Positions 19,774-29,400 of a stretch of 40,709 nucleotides of DNA are shown here, one piece after another. Position 1 is the stretch's first letter, and each line of letters starts with the position of its first letter. This DNA is from a virus: positions 1-40,709 of the IMG/VR virus record IMGVR_UViG_3300032895_000009. One strand, given 5' to 3'. The translations under genes and the position numbers were made by a program. The notes under the pieces are model-generated. The model was not told the DNA's origin, searched no databases, and saw only the letters and a list, made by a program, of their open reading frames with translations.

Positions 19774-20279
19774 ATCCGCAAGCCACAGAGACCATCTTCC
19801 AGAATTTGTATAGCCTGCTTTCGCAGGCGCAAATGCTCACCGCTGGCGTCCCGAACGGAATGGCGGCCTTCCTCACCACCGGCCGGAAGTGCCCGCAGGT
19901 TTCGGCGGTCGGAGCGGCCTTACAACCGGCGATGTACATGATGGAGGGCGAGGTCCAAATTCAGCCGCGCCAGGGCCTCAACCTTCCGCGCTATCGATTC
20001 GCTGCGGCGGCCATCGTTTTTTTCCGCAACACCGGCGGCGAGTCCGGAATTCCGTCGCAGCAGATGAACGCGCTCTGGGACGCGCTCGATTTTCAGCTCA
20101 CGCAGCAGACCCTGGCCGCCGATGGCGTGACTGTCATTCCGCTTCTCGGCGGCCAGAAACAGACGCTCGGCGGGGTGGTGTACGATGCTTTTGTAGAAGG
20201 CACCGCGATCAGGAACGAAGGACTCCAGAACAATCAGGGGGCCATGGCGTACCCGGTCACGCTGCTTAAGGGCATGTAG
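19770..20279 (+). CDS. Putative tail terminator protein
   Basis: 169 residues, coupled by ATGA to the gp10-like gene. Pattern: N-terminal helix (ETIFQNLYSLLSQAQM), then strands (GRKCPQVSAVGAALQPAMYM, YRFAAAAIVFFRNTGG), a middle helix (QQMNALWDALDFQLTQQ) and C-terminal strands. This mixed alpha/beta plan with length near 150 fits phage tail terminators (lambda gpU-like), and the location between gp10 and the tail tube gene is the usual one. No invariant motif seen, so the call rests on order and size. Confidence 0.65.
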   Translation: MNPQATETIFQNLYSLLSQAQMLTAGVPNGMAAFLTTGRKCPQVSAVGAALQPAMYMMEGEVQIQPRQGLNLPRYRFAAAAIVFFRNTGGESGIPSQQMNALWDALDFQLTQQTLAADGVTVIPLLGGQKQTLGGVVYDAFVEGTAIRNEGLQNNQGAMAYPVTLLKGM

Positions 20280-20327
20280 GGCGGCTTCGCGCAAAGCCGA
20301 AACTGCGGCGGCAACGGAGAGTTGACC

Positions 20328-21116
20328 ATGATTCTTCCCGGCCTCGGTTTTGGCTCAGGCGTTATCCTCACGGGTCCGCAGTCTGGCTCCGGCAACCCCG
20401 CCGCCGACCCCACGCCGCTCGGCATTGGCGTCCTGCAGAACGTCAAGATGACCCTGGGCGCGGAAATCAAGACCCTTTTCGGCCAGGATCAGTGGGCAGT
20501 CGATTCGGCCATCGGTAAGCGCACGATCAAAGGCTCTTTTGAATTTGCCCAGCTCTCGAACCTTCTCATGCAGCAACTCTTCTTCGGCTCCGGGGGATCG
20601 CTGTCGAGCGGCACGGTGCAGACGCCCGCCTATCCCGGTGAGCTTCACACCATTCCGGGCACGCCTTATGAGATCATGGTCACCAATGCCTCGGACACGC
20701 CGCTGCTCGATTACGGCGTTACCTATCAGGCAACCGGCATCGCGCTCAAAGCCGTGCCTTCTTCCCCGGCAACTGGGGAATACTCGGTCGACCTCTCGAC
20801 CGGCGTCTACACCTTTGCCGCCGCCGATACAACGCTGGCCGTTTTCATCAACTACGGCTGGACTGCCAGCGGCGGGACAACGCTTGAAATCATCCAGCAG
20901 CCCATGGGGAACGGTCCCGTGCTTGGGTTGAATCTGGTCTTTCCTTATGAGCAGAATCAGGGCGCAACCATCGGCCTCGGTTTCTATCTGCCCAATGTCC
21001 GGCTGGGCAAGATCGATATCGCCACCAAGCTCGACGACTACACGATGTACACCACGGATTTCGAAGCTTTCGCCGGTGCAGCCGGCGTTCCGTTCTTCAG
21101 CTACCAAGCCTATTAG
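20328..21116 (+). CDS. Major tail tube protein with inserted domain
   Basis: 262 residues from ATG 20328 (GGAGAG upstream). The first 100 residues (LQNVKMTLGAEIKTLFGQDQ, VDSAIGKRTIKGSFEFAQLS, NLLMQQLFFG) and the last 80 form a tube-type beta barrel. Residues about 108-178 (TIPGTPYEIMVTNASDTPLL, STGVYTFAAADTTLAVFINY) match the domain inserted in the adaptor protein encoded at 18311. Position before the frameshifted chaperones and tape measure is diagnostic for the tail tube. A surface-exposed decoration domain on every ring is likely. Confidence 0.8.
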   Translation: MILPGLGFGSGVILTGPQSGSGNPAADPTPLGIGVLQNVKMTLGAEIKTLFGQDQWAVDSAIGKRTIKGSFEFAQLSNLLMQQLFFGSGGSLSSGTVQTPAYPGELHTIPGTPYEIMVTNASDTPLLDYGVTYQATGIALKAVPSSPATGEYSVDLSTGVYTFAAADTTLAVFINYGWTASGGTTLEIIQQPMGNGPVLGLNLVFPYEQNQGATIGLGFYLPNVRLGKIDIATKLDDYTMYTTDFEAFAGAAGVPFFSYQAY

Positions 21117-21127
21117 GAGTACTCGCC

Positions 21128-21424
21128 GTGCAGAAGACCGTCACCATCAATGGCAAGGAGCACACCTTTGCCACCGTCACCGTCGATCAGGCCGAGAAAG
21201 CCCAGTTAGCCTCAAAGACCGGAATCGAGTTCAACAAAGCCCTGGTGCTGGCGTCACTTCAGGCCGGCGGCGATAAGACGACCACCTTGGCCGACATCGG
21301 CGCACTGGGCTACTTCAACGGTTCCGACAATCCGTTCTCGGCTTTCGTGGGCCCGACGCTTGAAGTGAACGGCCTGAAGGCGGCCCCGGCAACGGGGGAA
21401 GCGCCCGTCGAGGCGGCGCAGTAA
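21128..21424 (+). CDS. Tail assembly chaperone (gpG-like)
   Basis: 98 residues from GTG 21128. A short strand start (QKTVTINGKEHTFATVTVDQ) and helices fit the first chaperone of the lambda G/GT pair, which coats the tape measure during tail assembly. It ends at TAA 21422-21424, but a -1 shift before that would fuse it to the frame read at 21394-21792. The gene lies between the tail tube and tape measure genes, the invariant place for this pair. Confidence 0.75.
   Translation: MQKTVTINGKEHTFATVTVDQAEKAQLASKTGIEFNKALVLASLQAGGDKTTTLADIGALGYFNGSDNPFSAFVGPTLEVNGLKAAPATGEAPVEAAQ
21394..21400 (+). promoter_or_regulatory. Candidate -1 frameshift site of the chaperone pair
   Basis: GGGGGAA read as G GGG GAA in the gpG frame. 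After a -1 slip the glycine tRNA re-pairs exactly and the glutamate tRNA would pair with GGA with one mismatch or wobble. The -1 frame is open from here into the gpT-like part. It is not the textbook lambda heptamer GGGAAAG, so the exact site is tentative. Confidence 0.5.
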
Positions 21425-21792
21425 CCGGCCTCGACTTCGGTTACATCTTCGGCTCTTTGGCGCGGTGGTTTGGGATTCCACCGTCTGCGGCGCGGCAGTT
21501 GCTCCTTACCGATGTCTGGCAACTCGACGAATTCCTCGTCTCACATCCGCCCGTAGACATGCTGGTCGCGGCCTATTTCAAATATGAGCCGCCGATCAGA
21601 CGGGACAACGTGGTTCCGATCAGCCAGCGTGCCCGGCGCAACGCTGAATCCATGGCGGCGCTTCCGCCAAGGCTCCAACCGAATCTCGCGCGGCTGCCAA
21701 AACTTGCCCAAATGCCAGCCTTCCTCCGCACTCCCGAACAGTTGGCTATGATTGAGCAGGCGAAAAAGCAATGGACCAAGACCTCCGTGTAA
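21394..21792 (+). CDS. gpT-like extension made by -1 frameshift
   Basis: This frame has no convincing start codon or ribosome site of its own, but it is open through the end of the gpG-like gene. A -1 shift gives a fused chaperone that continues VTGLDFGYIFGSLARWFGIP, then a helical part (ARQLLLTDVWQLDEFLVSHP) and a basic tail. The total would be about 220 residues. In lambda the fused GT protein links the tape measure to tail tube subunits. The end overlaps the tape measure start by 22 bp. A TTG start at 21457 is the alternative but would drop the LDFGYIFGS part. Confidence 0.7.
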   Translation, partial: GGSARRGGAVTGLDFGYIFGSLARWFGIPPSAARQLLLTDVWQLDEFLVSHPPVDMLVAAYFKYEPPIRRDNVVPISQRARRNAESMAALPPRLQPNLARLPKLAQMPAFLRTPEQLAMIEQAKKQWTKTSV

Positions 21793-24044
21793 CGATTACC
21801 GCTGACGCCTCGGGGCTCTCGGCTGGCCTCGCTGAGGCCACCGACCAGGTGCAGACGGCTGCCACGTCGATGGCGAGCGCGCAGGAAAAAGCGACCCTTG
21901 CCGCGAAGAATCTCGCGGATGCCCAGAATCAGCTCGGCGCCGCCGCAGCGGCCGGCAACGCAGCAGCAGCGGCGATCATCCAGGAATACGCGGCAGCGAA
22001 TGCCGCCGCCACGGCGGCCGTCGAAGACTTGACGGGTGCGGTGGCCGCAGAGACGCCCGTCATGGCCGCGAGCGCCACGGCCACGCGCGCCGCCTCTACC
22101 GCAACGCGAACCATCACCACGGATTTCTATGCGGCCCAGGGCGCCTCGGCGCTGCTCAACGACCGGATCCCTTACCGCGCGATGGAGCGTTTCCTGGCCA
22201 GCCTGCCGGGTGTCAGCGCCGGGCTGCGCGCAGCCTTCCCGATCATCGGCGCGATCGCCATGGCCGAAGTCCTCGGCGAGATGGTCAAGCACGCCTACGA
22301 CCTCTATGAAAAGTTCATTTCGATCGATGCCGTCTCGCAAAAGCTGATCGAAGATTTCCAGAAAATGCAGCAGACGGACTTCATCAATGTCCATGATCTT
22401 GAGACGGCGAACGAACGGCTGGCTCAGGCAAATGTGCAGGCGACGAACCTCAATAACATCGCCCAGCAGATGCACGGCGCATCCTTCAAGGACCTGTTTG
22501 GTGATCTCTTCACCGCTAATGCCGGCCAGATCGGCCTCGACGTTGCCGGTCTGGTGGGCGCGCGGAAGCTCGCTGAGCAAGGCGCGCTTGATCAGAAGCA
22601 ATCGATCGAGCTCACCTTAAAGCAAATTGAGCTTGAGCACGAGCTCGCTCTTCAAAAGATCGAGACCGCCCACGCGGGCGACTCTGCCCTTACTGATGAG
22701 CAGCGGATCAACGCCGAGCTCGAAAAGCGCTTGGCCATCGACAAGGAGGACCAACTCTACGAACGGCGCCGCGAGCGTGCCCTCGGCAACCCTGCGCCCG
22801 CGGACGCCGATGCGCAGATGACGAAGCTCAAGGACGAAGCCGCGGAAGCTGAAGCGAGCGCCCAGCGCAGGCAACTCGACTACAAGGAAGGGCCTGGGCT
22901 TTATTTCGCAGAGCTTTTCGACGATCTGCGCAAATCAACCTCGCAGTTAAATGAATCGTCGAAGGCGATCCAGGAAAGCTGGGGTGCGTCCCTCAGCCTG
23001 CAACTCCGCGATCAGAGCGAGGCGTACAAGAATGAAATCGAGAATGATCAGCGGGCCGCCGAGCAATTCAAGCGCAACCGGGAATTTCAGGTCGAAGCCG
23101 CGAGAGAAGCAGCCGCAGCACAGATCGACGAAGCGAATGATGCTTTCGCCGCAGCGGAGCTGCAGATCGGGGAACAGGAACAACTCGGCCGCGTGACAAA
23201 AGAGGTCGCCGACCAGCAGCTGCTCGATGCCGCTAAATTGAAAGAGCAGTCAACGATGGGAGCACTGCAAAAAGAGCAGGGGCTCTTCAATCCGGCCTTG
23301 GGGCAGAAGGAACTGCAGGAATACACGCAACTTCAGGACAGGATCACGTCCGAAGCCCGCAAGGCTGCCTTGGAACGGGAACGCATCGAGCAGCAGGAGC
23401 AGCAACGCTTCATTCAGAAATGGCGCCAGGTCACAAACGAGTTCAATTCCGACTTCCAGCGTGCCTTCAATGAGTGGGCTACCCGCAGCGAGACGGCCGG
23501 CAAGGCTTGGGGCCGGATGCTGGGCTCGATGGAAGAGCAACTGATGGATTACGTCGCCAAGTTCATCCTCGAAAAAGCGGAAATGTGGGCGATGGATGAA
23601 GCTCTGCAGCTGGCCGGCGTCACGAAGCAGCATGCCGTCGCCGCGGCCTCAAACGTGGCCACGGTCACGGGCGATGCAGGAGTCGCCGCAGCGGGCACCA
23701 TGGCCTATTATTCCGCCACTGACGCGCCGGCCGCGCTCGCCATGGCTGAAGCTGCCTTCGCCGAGACAATGACGTTTGCCGCGCCAGGATCGTACGCGGT
23801 CGGCGGCGTGGTGCCGGGCTTCAACAGCGCCCCCGTTCGTGCGACGGTCCATGCGGGAGAACGCGTCCTCACAGCTGCCCAGAACAGCACGTTTGAGAGC
23901 CTGGTCAACAACGGAGGAAATTCCAGCCGCAACAGCCTGCACTACGCCCCGACGTTCAACGGCGGCGGCATGACCCACGAAGAAGCCGCAGCCCAGGCCA
24001 CAAAGATGATTCGCCAAATGGTCAGGCCGGAGGCGCGCCAATGA
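21771..24044 (+). CDS. Tail length tape measure protein
   Basis: 757 residues. MDQDLRVTITADASGLSAGL then Ala-rich coiled coil (about 20-105), a hydrophobic stretch (VSAGLRAAFPIIGAIAMAEV, about 145-165), long charged coiled coils (about 270-545), a second Ala-rich weakly hydrophobic region (about 620-665), and a C-terminal part with YAVGGVVPG and VRATVHAGERVLTAAQNSTF. The last motif (V-H-A-G-E-x-V) is typical of tape measures. With the usual 1.5 angstrom per residue a tail of about 110 nm is expected; that is a rule-of-thumb inference. It overlaps the distal tail gene by ATGA. Confidence 0.92.
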   Translation: MDQDLRVTITADASGLSAGLAEATDQVQTAATSMASAQEKATLAAKNLADAQNQLGAAAAAGNAAAAAIIQEYAAANAAATAAVEDLTGAVAAETPVMAASATATRAASTATRTITTDFYAAQGASALLNDRIPYRAMERFLASLPGVSAGLRAAFPIIGAIAMAEVLGEMVKHAYDLYEKFISIDAVSQKLIEDFQKMQQTDFINVHDLETANERLAQANVQATNLNNIAQQMHGASFKDLFGDLFTANAGQIGLDVAGLVGARKLAEQGALDQKQSIELTLKQIELEHELALQKIETAHAGDSALTDEQRINAELEKRLAIDKEDQLYERRRERALGNPAPADADAQMTKLKDEAAEAEASAQRRQLDYKEGPGLYFAELFDDLRKSTSQLNESSKAIQESWGASLSLQLRDQSEAYKNEIENDQRAAEQFKRNREFQVEAAREAAAAQIDEANDAFAAAELQIGEQEQLGRVTKEVADQQLLDAAKLKEQSTMGALQKEQGLFNPALGQKELQEYTQLQDRITSEARKAALERERIEQQEQQRFIQKWRQVTNEFNSDFQRAFNEWATRSETAGKAWGRMLGSMEEQLMDYVAKFILEKAEMWAMDEALQLAGVTKQHAVAAASNVATVTGDAGVAAAGTMAYYSATDAPAALAMAEAAFAETMTFAAPGSYAVGGVVPGFNSAPVRATVHAGERVLTAAQNSTFESLVNNGGNSSRNSLHYAPTFNGGGMTHEEAAAQATKMIRQMVRPEARQ

Positions 24045-24991
24045 CATTGCCCGTTTTCCCGGCACTTCCAGGGCTGACTTTCACGTCGCTCAAGACGCCC
24101 AGCTTCAAAACGCTGGTCGCTTCCGCCCCCAACGGCTACGAGAACCGCGTCCCGCAGACCCTCAATCCGCTCTGGGAATGGCAGCTGATCTTCGACTTTC
24201 TCCACGACTACTATTGGGGCAGCTTCACGACCGTCTCTGAGCTCCGGACGCTGATGGGCTTCTTCAACTCCGCTTCCGGTCAGGCCACCAGCTTCCTCTA
24301 CATCGATCCCGACGACAACACTGTCGGGCCGGCTCTGGTGAGCGCGGCGCCGAACACGCCGCTGGCTCAGTTGCAGGTGGTAAACGATGGCCTGGGCCAT
24401 TACTTTTCGCCCATCCAAAGGACGCTGGACGGCGTGTTTTACGAGGACATCACTGACCTTAACGGCGCGCCGTCGGTCTATGCCGATGGCTCGCTGGCTT
24501 CCGTGGGGACCGGGCCGGGGGAGTACGAAGTCCAAGGGCCGGGGCTGGTCGGCCCTGGCTATGGCTTCCTCGGCATGTATCTCGCCTGGGGCAACGCTCT
24601 GGCTTGGGCTGCCTCGACTTCCTATGCTCTCGACGCAGAAATCCTTGACCCAGCCGGTCATATCCAGAAAGCCACCACGGCGGGGACTTCGGGCGCCGCA
24701 GAGCCGGCCTTCAACGATTCGGGCGGCACGACTACAGACGGGACGGCCACCTGGACGGATCAGGGCTACAACCCTGGGCCCTCGACGCCGATCACGGCGG
24801 CCTTCAGCTTTTATTTCCGGGTGCGGTTTCAGTCCGACAAGCAGGACTTTGAGAAATTCCTTGGCGCGGCAGCGGCGGCCGGCGCGCCGCCGGCGGGGCA
24901 GGGCGGGGGCTGGTGGACAATCGGCGGCTCAGAGGCTCAGAACGGGACCGGGACACTGATCCTCCGTACAGCGCGTCCCGATCCAGCCTGA
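24041..24991 (+). CDS. DUF2460 (TIGR02217-type) distal tail protein with inserted domain
   Basis: 316 residues. The N-terminus LTFTSLKTPSFKTLVASAPN and GYENRVPQTLNPLWEWQLIF, with LRTLMGFFNSASGQATSFLY, are the DUF2460 hallmark, as in GTA gp12-type distal tail proteins that start the tail tip. About 200-250 is an insert (SYALDAEILDPAGHIQKATT, AGTSGAAEPAF, GTTTDGTATWTDQGY), a small beta module met in many phage tail proteins. The C-terminal strand set resumes with FSFYFRVRFQSDKQDFEKFL. The first gene of a GTA-like order. Confidence 0.85.
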   Translation: MTLPVFPALPGLTFTSLKTPSFKTLVASAPNGYENRVPQTLNPLWEWQLIFDFLHDYYWGSFTTVSELRTLMGFFNSASGQATSFLYIDPDDNTVGPALVSAAPNTPLAQLQVVNDGLGHYFSPIQRTLDGVFYEDITDLNGAPSVYADGSLASVGTGPGEYEVQGPGLVGPGYGFLGMYLAWGNALAWAASTSYALDAEILDPAGHIQKATTAGTSGAAEPAFNDSGGTTTDGTATWTDQGYNPGPSTPITAAFSFYFRVRFQSDKQDFEKFLGAAAAAGAPPAGQGGGWWTIGGSEAQNGTGTLILRTARPDPA

Positions 24992-25043
24992 TTGCAGGAA
25001 GGGCCATTTGCGGCCCGGGAAACGACACTCTAGGAGACACTCA

Positions 25044-25964
25044 GTGCGGACGGTGACAGCAGGCGACGGATCGGATTCGACAGCGGCCGCCCAAGCCTAT
25101 CTCCAAGGCACGGTGAATCCCCTGGTGCGTGACCTGATCCTGATCGGCCGGGCGGAAGACCCCAACGCCATCTGGCTCACAAACCACGAGACGCCGTTGC
25201 TCTATACGCCATACGGGACTTTCCTGCCGGCCGTCGTCTCACGCGATAAGGTCACGGCCAAGGTGGGCCTCGAATCTTCGACCATGAGTATCACCTGGGC
25301 GCCGGGCAACCAAGTCTCGACGGCGAATACGGGCACCACTTCTCCCTTCCAGCGCGCCGCCCAGCACTTCTACGACAACTGGCCCGTTCTGGTTCTCAGG
25401 TGCTTCATGCCCACTCCGGGCGACGCGAATACCCTCGGCTGCACGGTCTGGTGGGGCGGCCGGGTCCACACAGCCAAAGTCAAGCGCAATTCGCTGGTGT
25501 TTTCCTGCAAAGACTATCTCGACGTGCTGAGCCAGAAGGTGCCATCGACCGTGGTCGAGGCCACCAACACCCTTGCGAGCTCGGCGGCCGTCACCCTGCC
25601 GACTAGCCCGGCCGGCCTGCCCGTCTTCAAGTGCTACACGGGCTCGAGCGAGAACCTGATCATTGCCGACTGCATCAGTCCGAGCGCTGGCAATATCTAT
25701 GCCGGCAACGTCTTCGCCGGTGGCTATATGGTTTTCCTGGCCGGATCGGGCGCGACGCTCGCCGGATTCTGGTCGGCGATCGGCAACAATGGGGAGTACA
25801 CAGATGGGGATGGGAACCGCCATTCCATTTTCGCCATCTACCAATCGCTGCCCTGGCCGCCCACCCCGACCGTCGATACCTTCTATGTTTCGATGCAGCC
25901 GCCGGCCGCGACCGGCCCGCAGAGCGGCTTCCCATATTGCCCCACCCCTCAGCAAGCTGTATAA
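25044..25964 (+). CDS. DUF2163 tail hub protein
   Basis: 306 residues from GTG 25044, with TAGGAGACAC upstream; an in-frame TTG at 25008 precedes that site and was not used. The sequence carries IWLTNHETPLLYTPYGTFLP, KVGLESSTMSITWAPGNQ, TLGCTVWWGGRVHTAKVKRN and FSCKDYLDVLSQKVPSTVVE, the order seen in DUF2163/BR0599 proteins (GTA gp13-like). This is the first ring of the hub between the distal tail protein and the large tip protein. The usual C-terminal zinc-binding segment is represented by CYTGSSENLIIADCISP. Confidence 0.82.
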   Translation: MRTVTAGDGSDSTAAAQAYLQGTVNPLVRDLILIGRAEDPNAIWLTNHETPLLYTPYGTFLPAVVSRDKVTAKVGLESSTMSITWAPGNQVSTANTGTTSPFQRAAQHFYDNWPVLVLRCFMPTPGDANTLGCTVWWGGRVHTAKVKRNSLVFSCKDYLDVLSQKVPSTVVEATNTLASSAAVTLPTSPAGLPVFKCYTGSSENLIIADCISPSAGNIYAGNVFAGGYMVFLAGSGATLAGFWSAIGNNGEYTDGDGNRHSIFAIYQSLPWPPTPTVDTFYVSMQPPAATGPQSGFPYCPTPQQAV

Positions 25965-26011
25965 AAGACCGTCAACACAGAAATTCAAGAAGAGGAACCT
26001 CGCTGGTAAAC

Positions 26012-26473
26012 ATGCTCAGCCGTGCACAAGCCGTCGAGGTCGCCCGCTCCTTTCTCGGCACGCCCTACCAGTTGCGCGGGCGCATCAAGGGCGCTGGCCT
26101 CGACTGCGGGACGCTCCTGGCCGAGTACCTGATCGAAATCGGCCGCTTCCGGCTCGAAGAGCTCATCGACCTGGGCTTTTATTCGAATGACTGGTTCCAC
26201 CATACGACCAAGGAGCGCTATCTGGCCCAGCTGATGCGCGCCGGCGCGCTGGTCGCCGAGACCATCTGCCGGGGCGGTCAGCGGCCGGAATCTGGCAATC
26301 TGGCGCTCTTTAAGGCGATCGGCTCGAAACGCTTCAACCACGGCGCCATCATCACCGCGTGGCCGATGGGAATCGCCGCTCTCCAGAAGGGCGTCCTCGA
26401 AGTCGATCTCACCTCGCACTGGCTCACCGCCCAGCGCCCGATGGATATATTCAATCCGTGGGGTGCTAATTGA
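26012..26473 (+). CDS. NlpC/P60-type peptidoglycan hydrolase of the tail tip
   Basis: 153 residues from ATG 26012; upstream GAGGAACC is somewhat far. LSRAQAVEVARSFLGTPYQL, then GAGLDCGTLLAEYL with the catalytic Cys, and KRFNHGAIITAWPMG with the catalytic His, in standard NlpC/P60 order. In GTAs and related phages this gp14-type protein sits in the tail tip and cuts peptide cross-links as DNA is injected. Next gene starts in a TTGA overlap. The GD-V-x-L-F step appears as ESGNLALFKAIG. Confidence 0.88.
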   Translation: MLSRAQAVEVARSFLGTPYQLRGRIKGAGLDCGTLLAEYLIEIGRFRLEELIDLGFYSNDWFHHTTKERYLAQLMRAGALVAETICRGGQRPESGNLALFKAIGSKRFNHGAIITAWPMGIAALQKGVLEVDLTSHWLTAQRPMDIFNPWGAN

Positions 26474-29400
26474 GTCACTACTTCAAAGGTCAGGCGCAAA
26501 AGCAGCCCACGGCCCTCGGCTCTCTTCTTCAGAGCTCGGCTTACGGATCCGCGATCCCGGTCGGCTATGGAATGACGCAGTCGGTGCTGCTCGCCATCTG
26601 GGCGGCGAACCTTCGCCAAGGCGGCTCGATCAAGAAATTCAAACAGTTCAAGAAGGGCATCACCGATTACGTCGAGGATATCGACTTCCTGCTGGGGCAT
26701 AACCCGATCCGCGGCGTGAACCAGCTGATGTATAACGGCGGCCTGATCCCGCTGACCTTCACGTCCCAGAGTTTCAGCTATGACGGCTCCGGCTCAGTCG
26801 AAGTGACCGACGATCATTTCTATGGCGTCATCGCCGTCACCTGCGAAAAGGAGTACAGCTTCGACGTCGACGACTTCGGCAGCACCAGCGGCCCGCAAAC
26901 GCTGACCGGCACCTTCGAGGTCCCGCTCTGGAATGCGCTCGAAAATGGGCCGGATCCGACCGACAATTCGGCCACCCGGAACTTCCCGTTCTGCTATAGC
27001 TGGACGCCGCCCTCTTACGGCGTCGCTGGCGACGGGCCTACAGTTTCGATCGAGGATAATGGGCAGCTCGCCGGGCTCACCGTGAAGGTCTACTACACGC
27101 AGCTCATGGATGCGACGTCTTTTCAGGCACCCATCACGAAGTACCGGATGTTCCTCGAAGCGCAGCTCGGCTCGGGCAATGAGTACTCCGATGCGGACCG
27201 CAGCGACCAGCAGATCATCTATCCGCAGTTCGCCGGCCTGGGATCGACCGAGATCGATCTCGGCGCGAGCGGCGCCCTCCCCCAGATCAATCCCGAGGTC
27301 GCCTTCAAATGGGGCATCTATTCGACCGGCGATGCAGATTTCATGGATATGGTCGAGGACATCTTCAAGAGCGGCCTGGCTCAGGCCGCTCTTGATGCAG
27401 TACCCAACTACACCCAGCAGGAGCGCGGCCTCTCAAGCTACGATCTGCCCGGCTGCGTCCAGAAGAAGGTCGGCAACGGCTCTTACGATCGGCCGGTTAC
27501 CGAGGGGAATTTTCTGGTCGTCGTCGCCACCAATCCTTCGGGATCAATTGCGAGCGACGCGATCTCAGATACTCAGGGAAACAGCTGGACGCCCGTATTT
27601 GAAAGTGATTTGTCCTACCAGGTCTGGTACGCCCAGGCGAACGCTTCAGGCGCGAACGCCGTCACCGTCTCAGGTCTGCCTGCCGGGGCCGGCCCATTCA
27701 CGATCCTTGGTCCTCCCACTGGCGGATGGGGACCGCCCTCCTCGGGTGGCGGCAGTTGCTTTGGCTCAGACTTTGCGGCATGGAGTCTGGTCGTCTCCCA
27801 AGCCGGCGTGAGCGGTGAGAACGGCTGCACTTTCAATTCCGCCCAGACCTGTTCGAGCGGCCCTTGCAGCATGCCGACGCTGCCGGCAAACGCGATCATT
27901 TCCGGCATCTACGCCTATGCCGATCCGACCTACACCGGCAGTAATGGCGAAGCCTACTTCATCATCACCACGCCGAGCGGCGGACATACCTTCGTCGGTG
28001 GCCCTGAGAGCTATCTGATCGGCACTGATCCGTCTGTGATCCCCGAATGCAGTTTTGAGTTCTTTGGGCTCGCGACCCTTCCGGCCGCGCCCGGGGCGGA
28101 TTACACCTATGGCGCCACCTGCACAAGCTACGGCATCAAGGTGGTCTATTATCTTTCCGAGCTCATCCAGTTCGAGGTCGCCGGCGCCGACACGGTCGAC
28201 CAGGTGGTCAAATCGACCGGGTCCTCGGCGACTCTTGCGACCACCAACCAAGCGCCATTCCCGGCTTACACGCTCAATCTCGGCATCTCGATCGGCGGGA
28301 GCGGGACGCCGCTCCCCGTGCCGGCGAATTGGAAGGCCACGCTCCCGCAGTCGAATTACAACGCCGCCCAGTCGGGCGCGGTCCTCTCGCCGCTGGTCAC
28401 TGCGATCGAGCGGACCGTGCGCGTGCCGGCGAGCCTCACGGTCCAGCAGACGTTGACCGATGGGACCGCTTTTTGCGCCGTCGCCTTCAAGGCCACCACA
28501 CCCTCGAGTTTTCCGCTGCCCCTGGGCGATTACATCGATAAGGCGTCGTTCGACCTGGTGCGCCAGCAATGCCGGGCGAACGGCCTCTATGGCTCGCTGG
28601 CGATGACCTCGCAGTCTTCGGGATCTGACTGGCTCAAGTCGCTCTTCGCCGCGGCCGACGCCGCAGCCGTTTACCTCGGCAACAAGCTCTTTGCGCTGCC
28701 CTATTCCGAGGTCTCGACGGCCGGCAATGGTGCTTTCTACACCGCGCCCACAGCCGCGGGGCCGATTGCCAGCCTGGTCGCCGGTGCCGGCCAATCCCCG
28801 AACGCCGACTTTGTTGACCCGCCCGAGCTCGCCCCAGCTGACCGAATCGATCTTCCCAACGTCCTGCAGCTTCAGATCATCTGCCGGGAAAACAACTATA
28901 ACCAGCTGGTGATCACGCAGCCCGAATCGGCGACTCTCTCTCTCTATGGGATGCGCAAGGCGGATCCTGTTGTGATGAACTGCGTGCAGGATCCGCTGGT
29001 CGCCCAGATGCTTCTGGGAATCATGGTCCGGCGCTCGCAATATGGGGGCGATGTCTACAGCTTCACTCTCAGCCCGCGGTGGATGCTGCTCTCGCCGATG
29101 GACCTGGTCGAGATCACCGATGTCCTCGCCGGTATCGTCGGCGTCCCCGTGCGGCTGACAAGCGTGGCGGAACAGGAGGACCTCTCGCTGGCCTGCGAGG
29201 CGGAGCCGTTCATCTACGGGATGTGTGCGCCCACGCCCTACACGGCTGCGATCCCTGCGCCAAATCCGCTGGACACCAATGAAAGCGCGGGCGACGTGAA
29301 CGCGCCCCTGATCTTTGAGCCCGTGCCTCAACTTTGCGCCGAGCAGAATCAGGCGCAGCTCTGGCTAGTGATCTCTTCGAGCTCGGCCGATTACGGCGGC

